NCBI GenBank assembly: GCA_039816955.1
Contig: JBCBWU010000155.1
Coordinates: forward strand, 1-16,932
Direction: 5' to 3'
DNA from: Lewinella sp039816955
GTDB lineage: Bacteria; Bacteroidota; Bacteroidia; Chitinophagales; Saprospiraceae
Length of the DNA stretch: 16,932 nucleotides
The notes under the pieces are model-generated. The model saw only the letters and a list, made by a program, of their open reading frames with translations, made no database searches and had not been told where the DNA came from. A program made the translations under genes and the position numbers. How positions within the stretch are numbered: the stretch's first letter is position 1; every line of letters starts with the position of its first letter. Below are positions 6,498 to 14,566 of this stretch, one piece after another.

Positions 6498-8477
6498 ATG
6501 AGTACAACAAAAAATGAAGCAGCAAATAATGGCCAAACTGGCAATTATGGAGCTGATAATATTACGGCGCTCGAAGGCTTAGAAGCCGTACGTAAGCGCC
6601 CAGGAATGTACATCGGTAGCACCGATACTAAGGGCCTTCACCACCTGGTCTGGGAAGTTGTAGATAACTCGATTGACGAACACCTGGCGGGCTACGCTAG
6701 CCGCATCGATGTTATCATTCACAAAGACAATTCTATTACCGTTAAGGATGACGGCCGTGGTATTCCTACCGGAATGCACGCCAAGCTCCAGAAATCCGCT
6801 CTGGAAGTGGTAATGACCGTTCTACACGCCGGTGGTAAGTTCGATAAAGACACTTACAAAGTATCCGGTGGTTTGCACGGTGTAGGGGTAAGTTGTGTAA
6901 ATGCACTATCCTCCGTTCTTCGCGCCGAGGTTCACCGTGAAGGTGAGGTATTCGAGCAGATTTATCACCGCGGAAAGCCCCAAGCTGATGTAAAAGTCAT
7001 TGGTAAAACAGAAGAGCGTGGTACTCGTGTAACCTTCAGCCCTGATCCGGAGATTTTCGAAGAGCTGATTTACAAGTACGAAACCCTCGCGCATCGTCTG
7101 CGGGAGCTCTCTTACTTAAACTCTGGCCTTACACTGCTCCTAATAGATGAGCGCGCGAAGGATGAAGATGGTAAAACCCTGCAAGAGACCTTCTACTCTG
7201 AAGGTGGCTTGAAAGAGTTTGTGCAGTTCTTGGATCAGAGCAAGCAGCAGATTACAGAAAACCCCATCCACGTTACCGGTAAGGAAGATAATGTAGAAGT
7301 GGAGGTTGCCATGCAGTACAATACCTCTTACAGCGAGAATATTTATTCCTTCGTGAATAACATCAACACGCGCGAAGGAGGTACCCACGTCAATGGTTTC
7401 CGTCGGGCAGTTAACCGGGTCTTCACCAAATACGGTGAGGAGAACGGTATGTTCAAGAAACTGAAGTTCAAAATCAGTGGCGAAGATTTCCGCGAAGGAC
7501 TTACTTCCATTGTTTCCGTTAAGGTACCAGAGCCTCAGTTTAAAGGCCAAACCAAAGGCGAACTGGGAAATAGTGAGGTAACGGGTATTGTTTCTCGTGC
7601 CGTAGGGGCAGCTATTGGTACTTTCCTGGAGGAAAACCCAACGGAAGCTCGCCGCATTGTAGATAAGGTAATTTTGGCCGCGACCGCACGCCACGCCGCC
7701 CGAAAGGCGCGTGAAATGGTACAGCGTAAGAATGTACTGACCAGTGGCGGTTTACCCGGAAAATTGGCGGATTGCTCTTCTCGTTCCCCTGAGTCTTCGG
7801 AACTCTACCTCGTGGAGGGTGACTCTGCCGGTGGAACCGCTAAGCAAGGCCGCGACCGTACCTTCCAGGCTATTTTGCCACTTCGGGGTAAAATATTGAA
7901 CGTAGAGAAGGCCTTGGAGCATAAAATCTACGAGAATGAGGAGATCAAGAACATGTTCACCGCCCTGGGCGTGCGCATTGAGGAAAACGAAGTTGGCGAA
8001 CGGGTCTTGAATATCGAAAAACTGCGCTACCACAAGGTGATCATCATGTGTGATGCCGACGTAGACGGTAGCCACATTGTAACCTTGATCCTTACGTTCT
8101 TCTTCCGCTACATGCACCGCCTCATTGAGAACGGCTACATCTACATTGCCAAGCCGCCACTCTATCAGGTACGCAAAGGCAAGCAGTTCCAGTACTGCTG
8201 GACAGAGGAAGAGCGCCTAGCCGCTATTGAACACTATACTTCTGGTGGAGCATCAGACAATAGTATCAAAGTACAGCGCTATAAGGGCCTGGGAGAGATG
8301 AATGCGGAGCAACTTTGGGAAACCACCATGGACCCAGATACCCGTATCCTGGAGCAAGTAACCATAGAAGACGCTCGCGCTGCTGATGATGTCTTCTCTA
8401 TGCTCATGGGTGATGAAGTACCGCCACGCCGCGCCTTCATCGAAGCCAATGCCAAGTACGCTAAAATTGACGTTTAA
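6498..8477 (+). CDS. gyrB: DNA gyrase subunit B
   Basis: GyrB supplies the ATPase and TOPRIM parts of gyrase, which introduces negative supercoils with GyrA. The 659 residues contain the GHKL ATP site (EVVDNSIDEHLAG with Glu53 and Asn57; DDGRGIP from Asp84; GGLHGVGVSCVNALS), the transducer domain, and the TOPRIM metal residues (EGDSAGG, Glu440; DADVDG at about 519-526). The C-terminus carries QRYKGLGEMNAEQLWETTMDP. The length is normal for short GyrB forms without the E. coli TOPRIM insertion. The open frame extends upstream to 6324, but ATG 6498 is chosen because the conserved protein begins here (NITALEGLEAVRKRPGMYIG) and the upstream part overlaps the promoter. ParE is the alternative; the QGRDRTFQAILPLRGKILNV block favours GyrB. 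It is divergent from ald and ends in its own terminator. Confidence 0.96.
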   Translation: MSTTKNEAANNGQTGNYGADNITALEGLEAVRKRPGMYIGSTDTKGLHHLVWEVVDNSIDEHLAGYASRIDVIIHKDNSITVKDDGRGIPTGMHAKLQKSALEVVMTVLHAGGKFDKDTYKVSGGLHGVGVSCVNALSSVLRAEVHREGEVFEQIYHRGKPQADVKVIGKTEERGTRVTFSPDPEIFEELIYKYETLAHRLRELSYLNSGLTLLLIDERAKDEDGKTLQETFYSEGGLKEFVQFLDQSKQQITENPIHVTGKEDNVEVEVAMQYNTSYSENIYSFVNNINTREGGTHVNGFRRAVNRVFTKYGEENGMFKKLKFKISGEDFREGLTSIVSVKVPEPQFKGQTKGELGNSEVTGIVSRAVGAAIGTFLEENPTEARRIVDKVILAATARHAARKAREMVQRKNVLTSGGLPGKLADCSSRSPESSELYLVEGDSAGGTAKQGRDRTFQAILPLRGKILNVEKALEHKIYENEEIKNMFTALGVRIEENEVGERVLNIEKLRYHKVIIMCDADVDGSHIVTLILTFFFRYMHRLIENGYIYIAKPPLYQVRKGKQFQYCWTEEERLAAIEHYTSGGASDNSIKVQRYKGLGEMNAEQLWETTMDPDTRILEQVTIEDARAADDVFSMLMGDEVPPRRAFIEANAKYAKIDV

Positions 8478-8506
8478 TTAGTTAAAGCAAATATTTCAGT
8501 CAATAT

Positions 8507-8552
8507 ACCGAAGGGTAGAAGAACCAAAGCGTTTTTCTACCCTTTGTTTTTT
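8507..8552 (+). terminator. Rho-independent terminator of gyrB
   Basis: AAGGGTAGAA (8511-8520) pairs perfectly with TTCTACCCTT (8535-8544). Four more pairs inside (one G-U) leave a loop of about six bases. The hairpin is followed by TGTTTTTT (8545-8552). It lies 33 nt after the gyrB stop codon. Confidence 0.9.
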
Positions 8553-9142
8553 CCCCGTACTGAGAGGTGATTTAAACTTTTATACTGCCCTAAACAACAT
8601 CATTAAGTATGGAACTGATTATCTAACCATCAAGGCACTAACTAATCAAAAGGTGTCTACTCAGGAAATCACACAACTTCTAACAGCGGCAGATACAGAC
8701 CAATACCTATCCACCTTCAATAATTTACTCTCAAAACGGAGTGGACGCAAATAGTAGGAAACAATCTCCTCATCCCCCTTCTTTCGTACGCTTAGCATGG
8801 AACTCGAGCCCTCTTTAAAGTTTCCTCAACAATGAATGTATTCGACTTAGTAGAAGGCTAAGTATTACGTGAATAGTACCCTTGGTTCTTCAGGGTGCTA
8901 CAATAAAATAGCACAAAATTATGTCACGGTTTAGAAACTGAAAGATTCTCATAGGTAGAGGCGATTGTGTTCTTTCTGTTCTAAAATCAAGGCATTTACT
9001 AGTAAGTCATGTAGCCAGAATAGTATATCACCAGCAAGATTATGAGCAGGGAGAGGATGTACAACAAGCGTGACCGTATCCTCGGAAAATGAAGATGCTA
9101 CAAGCGACTCTCTTATTATCTAATTTTTTAAATACTTGAAAA
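8553..9142. other. Gene-poor intergenic stretch
   Basis: About 590 bp with no complete gene. It holds the start-less open frame described separately (8569-8754), two tiny start-to-stop frames near 8798-8861 whose TGA and ATG overlap (12 and 9 codons, probably chance), and two adjacent small hairpins: ACCCT/AGGGT (8878-8882 with 8892-8896) and GTGCTA/TAGCAC (8895-8900 with 8909-8914). Neither hairpin has a T-run. Just before the protease gene the sequence is AT-rich (TAATTTTTTAAATACTTG), with a TAATTTTT that only partly resembles a -7 box. No tRNA or repeat array was recognised. Confidence 0.5.
8569..8754 (+). pseudogene. Possible gene remnant (61-codon protein-like open frame without ATG)
   Basis: One frame stays open from just after gyrB to TAG 8752-8754, and the part from 8569 looks like real protein: NFYTALNNIIKYGTDYL, then KVSTQEITQLLTAADTDQYL, ending SKRSGRK, with a regular pattern of hydrophobic residues suggesting three amphipathic helices. 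There is no ATG; the only alternative start is GTG at 8653, which would leave 33 residues. The upstream continuation of the frame runs through the gyrB terminator, so it cannot be a normal gene start. It may be the surviving C-terminus of a lost gene, or chance. I do not recognise a family. Confidence 0.25.
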
Positions 9143-12100
9143 ATGAAAAAAGTAGTACTACTGATGATAGCCGTTCTGATGGCTATAAACATGAGCTTTG
9201 GCCAAAGTATTTATTTCAAGCTAAAGGATGCTCAACCTAAGGCAGAATTGGCCAATGATCGTGCTTTCTTTTCTCAAAAAGACCTTGCCGCTATACTCAA
9301 AGGTTTCGATGTCAAACCATTTTTAAAGCATCCAGAAAAATTCCACTCCGTTTATGCCGAACCGCTGAGCAGAACCTACATCATACCAAGTTTTAGACTG
9401 AATAGTGCAAAAACAAGAACACTAATCAACCAACTAGAAAATTTGGCGGGGATCGAATATGTTGAAACAGTAGGGGAGGCAGCGTTTTTAAGCTGCCCAA
9501 CAAATGATCCATCAGATGCTAATTGGAATTTAAGCAGGCACGAAATAACGTGTGTGCAGGAAGCCCACTGTCTAACCTCTGGAGATCCAAATATTTCCAT
9601 TGCGATTATGGATAATGGATACATGCCTGGTCATCCAGAGCTTGCTGGGCAAGTAGCATATGCGGAGCCTGGTGCTTACAATGGAGCCTGCCATGGAACC
9701 CAATCGGCAATAACGGCAGCAGGCGCAACGGATAACGGGTATGGTATATCATCATCGGGCTATGATTGCTCCTTAATGTTATATAGATACGAACCATCTA
9801 CGGACTTTTATCCAAAAATGATCGATGCCGCAGAAAGAGGCGCCCGGATAATCAACAATTCTTATCGTACATGTGGATTTAATAACACTCAGCAAATGAC
9901 GGTAAGTATGCTCGCAGACATGGGAGTTATCGTAGTCGGTAGTGCTGCAAATGGACCAGATGGTACATCATGTGGAGATGGGCACGATTATGCCTATCCA
10001 GCATCGTATGATAAAGTAATTTCCGTCTCAAGTGTAAGTGGAAACCTCTGTTGTGAAACAACTTATAACTTTTGGAACCCCACTGTTCCGTATGATCCGC
10101 CTCTGACCCACACGCATAATGATGCCGTCGACGTACTTGCTCAAGGATATGCGGTAGTAACCGGTAGTTGTAGCGGAAATGGACAGGATATGTCATACGG
10201 AACCTCTGTTGCTGGGCCACATATTGCTGGTATCATAGGTCTCATGTTATCTGTTAATCCTTGCCTGGATCATGATGATGTACTTTCCATCTTACAATCA
10301 ACTGGTCAGGATGTAAGTGGCGTATGTAATAATGCATCGTATTACCCCAATGGTGTACCACCCGTCCCCTGTGCGGAATCTGCAGTTCAAGCAGCAGCAT
10401 CCTATGTGGGCCCTACTTTAGTAGTTAGTGCAGATACAGACTGGGATCAAAAATTTGTATCAGGAAATGTCATCATCAAATCCGGAACAACTTTGACTAT
10501 CCATGGAGTTGTTTCCATGGCAACCAACAGTAGAATCATCGTAGAAAAGGATGCTGATTTGATAATCGATGGTGGCGTACTTACTTCCTGCCATCAGCAG
10601 TGGAAGGGTATTGTAGTTGAGGGTGACGGAGCTAGTGGAAGCCAAGCTCAGGCAGGTCGTGTAAGGCTACAGAATAACGCAATCATTGAGAACGCTAAGA
10701 ATGCCATTTCAATGAACCCTACCCACCTAGGCTGGCCAGTGGTATCACAGCATTGGGGTGGACTGGTAGAAGCAGAAAACGCAACAATTAGAAATTGCCG
10801 CAGAGGGGTAGCTTTTATGAAATATGCAACTGGTTTTATTCAAGACCAGAGTTACTTTAGCAATTGTACTTTTGAAAATATTGAGACATCAGCTGTTACT
10901 ATTTGGTCGAATAACCATGTAACATTTCAGGAATGCACCTTTGACAATATTGTAGAAAGAGGAATTTACGCCTATGATAGTGAAGTCATCGTCAACAATC
11001 AATGCGTGTTTACCAATCAACATACAGGGGTTGACATATTAACCACTTACCCTATTCCTTTTGCATCCCAAATAGGAGACCATGATACCGCACCTAATGA
11101 CTTTGATTGTTCGAACTATGGTGTCTTTACGCAAGCTCAGAGTAATATTGAGCCACTACTCATAACTAATAACAATTTCTTAGGTGGTCTTTATGGCGTA
11201 CACTTAAATGGTTTGTCGAATTACCAAATTTCCCACAACGATATGGTCGGAGGGTTTGCTGGGGTAGAAGCTGTAGCGACTGGTAATGCTAATGATCCGC
11301 ATTCTAACATTGTAAGCCACAATAACATCAGTAGTATGACTTACGGTAGCCATGCTGCCTTCAATAACGAAAATCTTGAATTTTTATCCAATTGCTTCGA
11401 TTTTAACGGCTTATCGGATATTTACGTTAGCAGCGGAAGCATTTTTATCGATCAGGGAAATGCCGACCTCGCCAATGGGAATTGTTTCACGAAGGGAGGT
11501 GTTCCGGAAATTGATAACTCTAATAATGATGACAACATTAACCTTTGGGTATGGGTGGATGAACCTAGCAGTTCTTGTGAATACCCAACATTGGTAGCCA
11601 ATGATCCAGACTATAAGGTAACCATCAAAGATGCAGTCGGTAAACTCTTAGCTAATTGTGGAACTTCCTCTTCACCGGGGCCAATCAATGTAAGGACTTT
11701 TTGTCGTAGCTCATCCGAAACTCAAGCTGACTTATTAGCTAAGATTGAAGAGATCGAGCAGGCTCTTACTGAGATTGAGAATGATACACAGCTATCACAG
11801 GCTTATAAGAACTACCTAATAAAGATCTATAAACGCTGCCTATATTATCTTCAGGTCAAAGTGATCAATGTCATATTGAAGCCTGAGCTTGATGATCCAG
11901 ATCGCTTGTCCGATACCAACCAAAGGATCGAAGAAGCTATTAGCTACGCTAGCTCGTTGCCTTTGTTTGATCAGCAGATATTGGCTTACGGATTAATGGT
12001 AAGTTCAGAACAGAACTTAAGAGCACGACAGTACGTAAATGGATTAGCTGCTAACAATGCATCAGAGGCTAATTTTATCACCGCACAGAACATTAATCTC

Positions 12101-12559
12101 GACTACCTACAAGATGTAGAGAATTATACCTTATCCCCTCAGAATGAAAACTTCCTATTCAACACAGGAAGGGGGGGCGAACCACTGGATGGATACGCAA
12201 GATCGATCTACGAAGTAATCACGGGCGATCGAATCCGGTTGGAACTACCAGAGCCGCGCAATAGCCCCAGAGCAAGATCTCTGACGCAGGAGAAGGGAGT
12301 AGATGGGAGTAACTATAAGGTATACCCTAATCCGGCTAGTACAGGAAATATTACGGTCGTCATTGAAGGAGGATTTCAAGATTTAGAATATACCGTCAAT
12401 ATGACTGATGTTCATGGCAGGTTATGTAGCACTGCAACATTTACTGGAAGTACCATTAAAATGAACACCGCAGATCTACAAAATGGAATGTACCTCTTAA
12501 CGATATTAAACGACAAGGGAGAGGTTACTCACGTAGAAAAAATAATGATTGTGCAATAA
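9143..12559 (+). CDS. Secreted subtilisin-like (S8) protease with beta-helix and T9SS sorting domain
   Basis: A 1138-residue exported protease. Residues 1-20 are a signal peptide (ending MSFGQ). A propeptide-like stretch (about 21-125) is followed by the S8 domain with Asp157 (AIMDNGY), His184 (HGTQSAITAAG), Asn270 of the oxyanion hole (SAANGPDG) and Ser355 (GTSVAGPHIAGIIGL), so all catalytic residues are present. Residues about 425-790 are repeated short strands typical of a right-handed parallel beta-helix (VTFQECTFDNIVERGIYAY and similar). A mainly helical segment follows (about 840-1000). Residues 1058-1138 (YKVYPNPAS ... NGMYLLTI) are a type-A T9SS C-terminal domain, which directs export across the outer membrane and attachment or release. 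Cysteines are numerous in the protease and helix parts, suggesting disulfides. By eye the gene is more AT-rich than its neighbours. Its substrate is unknown, and no T9SS components lie in the window. Confidence 0.93.
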   Translation: MKKVVLLMIAVLMAINMSFGQSIYFKLKDAQPKAELANDRAFFSQKDLAAILKGFDVKPFLKHPEKFHSVYAEPLSRTYIIPSFRLNSAKTRTLINQLENLAGIEYVETVGEAAFLSCPTNDPSDANWNLSRHEITCVQEAHCLTSGDPNISIAIMDNGYMPGHPELAGQVAYAEPGAYNGACHGTQSAITAAGATDNGYGISSSGYDCSLMLYRYEPSTDFYPKMIDAAERGARIINNSYRTCGFNNTQQMTVSMLADMGVIVVGSAANGPDGTSCGDGHDYAYPASYDKVISVSSVSGNLCCETTYNFWNPTVPYDPPLTHTHNDAVDVLAQGYAVVTGSCSGNGQDMSYGTSVAGPHIAGIIGLMLSVNPCLDHDDVLSILQSTGQDVSGVCNNASYYPNGVPPVPCAESAVQAAASYVGPTLVVSADTDWDQKFVSGNVIIKSGTTLTIHGVVSMATNSRIIVEKDADLIIDGGVLTSCHQQWKGIVVEGDGASGSQAQAGRVRLQNNAIIENAKNAISMNPTHLGWPVVSQHWGGLVEAENATIRNCRRGVAFMKYATGFIQDQSYFSNCTFENIETSAVTIWSNNHVTFQECTFDNIVERGIYAYDSEVIVNNQCVFTNQHTGVDILTTYPIPFASQIGDHDTAPNDFDCSNYGVFTQAQSNIEPLLITNNNFLGGLYGVHLNGLSNYQISHNDMVGGFAGVEAVATGNANDPHSNIVSHNNISSMTYGSHAAFNNENLEFLSNCFDFNGLSDIYVSSGSIFIDQGNADLANGNCFTKGGVPEIDNSNNDDNINLWVWVDEPSSSCEYPTLVANDPDYKVTIKDAVGKLLANCGTSSSPGPINVRTFCRSSSETQADLLAKIEEIEQALTEIENDTQLSQAYKNYLIKIYKRCLYYLQVKVINVILKPELDDPDRLSDTNQRIEEAISYASSLPLFDQQILAYGLMVSSEQNLRARQYVNGLAANNASEANFITAQNINLDYLQDVENYTLSPQNENFLFNTGRGGEPLDGYARSIYEVITGDRIRLELPEPRNSPRARSLTQEKGVDGSNYKVYPNPASTGNITVVIEGGFQDLEYTVNMTDVHGRLCSTATFTGSTIKMNTADLQNGMYLLTILNDKGEVTHVEKIMIVQ

Positions 12560-12633
12560 TGGCACGCTGGATATAAAGCTATTTGCCACGGTGGGTTAAA
12601 TCCATAAGTAGTCAAAAACAGCTCTTGGACTAC

Positions 12634-12675
12634 AAAAGACACCCTGAAGTCAGCGACTGGCTTCGGGGTGTTTTG
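12634..12675. terminator. Bidirectional terminator between convergent genes
   Basis: ACACCCTGAAG (12639-12649) pairs with CTTCGGGGTGT (12661-12671), 11 pairs with one G-U and an 11-nt loop. An A-run on the left (12634-12637) and a T-run on the right (12671-12674) allow it to work on both strands. It lies between the ends of the protease gene and the Omp85-family gene. Confidence 0.8.
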
Positions 12676-12721
12676 TTGAAATTACCCAAGCAACTATCAA
12701 CCACGAGCAAGGTGAATATTC

Positions 12722-14506
12722 CTAAAACAAACTCACATACCCAAAATGCACCTTCGGCGCCCCAAAGTCAAAGGCCAGCCCCTCTTGCTTACCAAACGCC
12801 AGACTCAAACCGAAAAGCCCCGCCCGCGTCTCAAAGGTGATGCCCGCACCAACACCCTGGTACCACAACACAGTACCAGTATTGTCAATGGTGCTTAATG
12901 ATTCATTATCCACTCTAGCCAAGTCATAAAAGGCATACAGGTAGGAATCGGTACTAAGAAGGAAGCGATATTCCAGCGTGCCCAGACCGTAGTTGGTAGC
13001 GAAGATGCCTTCCTCATCAAAACCACGGAGTAGACGGTTTCCGCCAATGCGAAGTTGTTCGTTGGCCAGAACGGGTTCATCTGCAATAAGCGCAGCGCCA
13101 CGTAAGCCCGTTTTAATGACGCCACGTTGCCCCAGCGGTACATACCAAGCCAAATTGGTTTCCAATTGATATTGAGCACTGCGTAAACGCAGACTATCGT
13201 AAAGACGCGACTCACCAATGGCCTCAATTTCGTTGTTTCTTCGGATAGTCTTCTGCCCCGCCCCGAAACGGAGTTGCCATTGCCAGCCCTGCCGCGGATT
13301 ATTCTGATAATCTACTCGACTTAATTGAAAGCCCAATCCGAAAGTATTTCGACTTAAGTCTAAAGTATCCGGCAGGCGGCCCAGGCTGCGAATCTGGTTG
13401 CTATCAATACTCAGTAGATTGGTTTGGTTTTGCGCCCAGAAAACTTGTATTGATCGGCCCCGACTCAGGATATAGTCTACCCCAAGTCGCCAATTAAGGT
13501 TGATAAAATTAGTATCGCGGCGGTAGAGATTCAGCTGGGCGTCCACACCAAAGGGCAATTGTAAAAGGTAGGGGTACTGAAAAGCCAAATCGAGCTCTTG
13601 CGTTTGTGGACGCAGTTGTTCAAAAGCCAGGGCTATTCGTTCGCCTTTACCTAGAGCATTTTGCAAAGCACCATCCAGTTGGGCGGTAATGAGTAGGCGG
13701 CCGGTTTGCTGACTACGAGGTAGCACGCCGAGGATAAAATCGAACCGACTCGCTCGCTTAGGCGCAAGTTCCAGCAAAAGTCGCGCTTGATCACCGATAA
13801 ACTGAACCTGCGGATCTTTCTTTAATTGTAAAAAGGCCAGTTCTTGCAGGCGTTGCTTTACCTGTTGAATGAGCGATTCATTGTACACCTGCCCGGATGT
13901 GAGCCCCAGGTGGCGCAATAGATATTGCTTACTGATTTGCACCTCACCCTCTATCTCTACATCTTCAAAAAAGATCAAGGTGTTGCGTTGTAAACCAATA
14001 CTGGCGCTGACTTCTCCGTTCGGGTTCCACTCAATTTCATCCAGATATACGCGAGCAAAGGGGAATCCTGAATTAGCGGCTTGCTGCGCGAGGCCTTCTT
14101 GCAGCTCTAGCCATTCCGCTACCTGGAGCGGCTTACCGGCAAACAGACGCTCTCGAAACCCCACCTTATTCAACCATAGACGAGGAATTTGATCGCTCTG
14201 CAGATTGATCCAGGTAAATTGTGGCCCCAAATGCATGATGGCAGTGTACCCTCCTTGTACACGCAATAAGGTGTCAACTGATGCTTCTAAGTGCCCCAGC
14301 GAATGTAAGGTTTGCACGCAGGTGCCCAAAGCTCCCTTTAAGCTAATGCTGTCCTGATAAGTGGTATCTGGCCAGAAATTTTCATCTTGAAAGGTCTGTA
14401 ATTGGGGATCAGGGCTCAGGATTTGCAAACGCAGGATTTGTGCCATCAGTGACCCTGCACCGGACAATAAGAGTAGTATCCAACCAATTCGCAACCATCT
14501 TTGCAC
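12722..14506 (-). CDS. Omp85-family outer-membrane protein (BamA/TamA-like)
   Basis: This 594-residue protein has a signal peptide (RWLRIGWILLLLSGAGSLMAQ), then about 230 residues of POTRA-like alpha/beta modules, the clearest at about 176-250 (LIFFEDVEIEGEVQISKQYLLRHLGL ...), and a 16-strand-type barrel from about 255 to the final Phe. The loop-6 signature is present near residue 495 (IGGNRLLRGFDEEGIF), and the following strand LGTLEYRFLLS is typical. Omp85 proteins insert or translocate proteins across the outer membrane. At 594 residues it is short for the Bacteroidota BamA (about 800-900), so a TamA-like accessory role is more likely, but that is inference. The start codon is GTG (14504-14506): an in-frame TAA lies about 30 nt upstream and no ATG fits. 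The gene is divergent from hemW with only 60 bp between. Confidence 0.9.
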   Translation of the reverse strand: MQRWLRIGWILLLLSGAGSLMAQILRLQILSPDPQLQTFQDENFWPDTTYQDSISLKGALGTCVQTLHSLGHLEASVDTLLRVQGGYTAIMHLGPQFTWINLQSDQIPRLWLNKVGFRERLFAGKPLQVAEWLELQEGLAQQAANSGFPFARVYLDEIEWNPNGEVSASIGLQRNTLIFFEDVEIEGEVQISKQYLLRHLGLTSGQVYNESLIQQVKQRLQELAFLQLKKDPQVQFIGDQARLLLELAPKRASRFDFILGVLPRSQQTGRLLITAQLDGALQNALGKGERIALAFEQLRPQTQELDLAFQYPYLLQLPFGVDAQLNLYRRDTNFINLNWRLGVDYILSRGRSIQVFWAQNQTNLLSIDSNQIRSLGRLPDTLDLSRNTFGLGFQLSRVDYQNNPRQGWQWQLRFGAGQKTIRRNNEIEAIGESRLYDSLRLRSAQYQLETNLAWYVPLGQRGVIKTGLRGAALIADEPVLANEQLRIGGNRLLRGFDEEGIFATNYGLGTLEYRFLLSTDSYLYAFYDLARVDNESLSTIDNTGTVLWYQGVGAGITFETRAGLFGLSLAFGKQEGLAFDFGAPKVHFGYVSLF

Positions 14507-14566
14507 GCTGTATAGAACGTCTTTGCGCTTGAATCGTTATGTTTAACAAGTATAAAAGTAAATCCT

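Noticed and set aside
7140..7694. Minus-strand frame of 184 codons inside gyrB
   Set aside because: Antisense shadow of a highly conserved gene, produced by its codon bias.
8833..8861. Nine-codon frame MNVFDLVEG, resembling the beginning of DUF937 proteins
   Set aside because: It stops at once and no continuation was found in other frames; too short to support.
8941..9074. Open frame of about 43 codons reading GRGDCVLSVLKSRHLLVSHV, faintly like a LytTR fragment
   Set aside because: It is short, has no start codon and only vague resemblance; within chance for this gap.
12583..12840. Plus-strand frame of 85 codons after the protease
   Set aside because: It runs through the terminator hairpin and the 3' end of the Omp85 gene, with low-complexity Pro/Gln/Ser content; a shadow frame.
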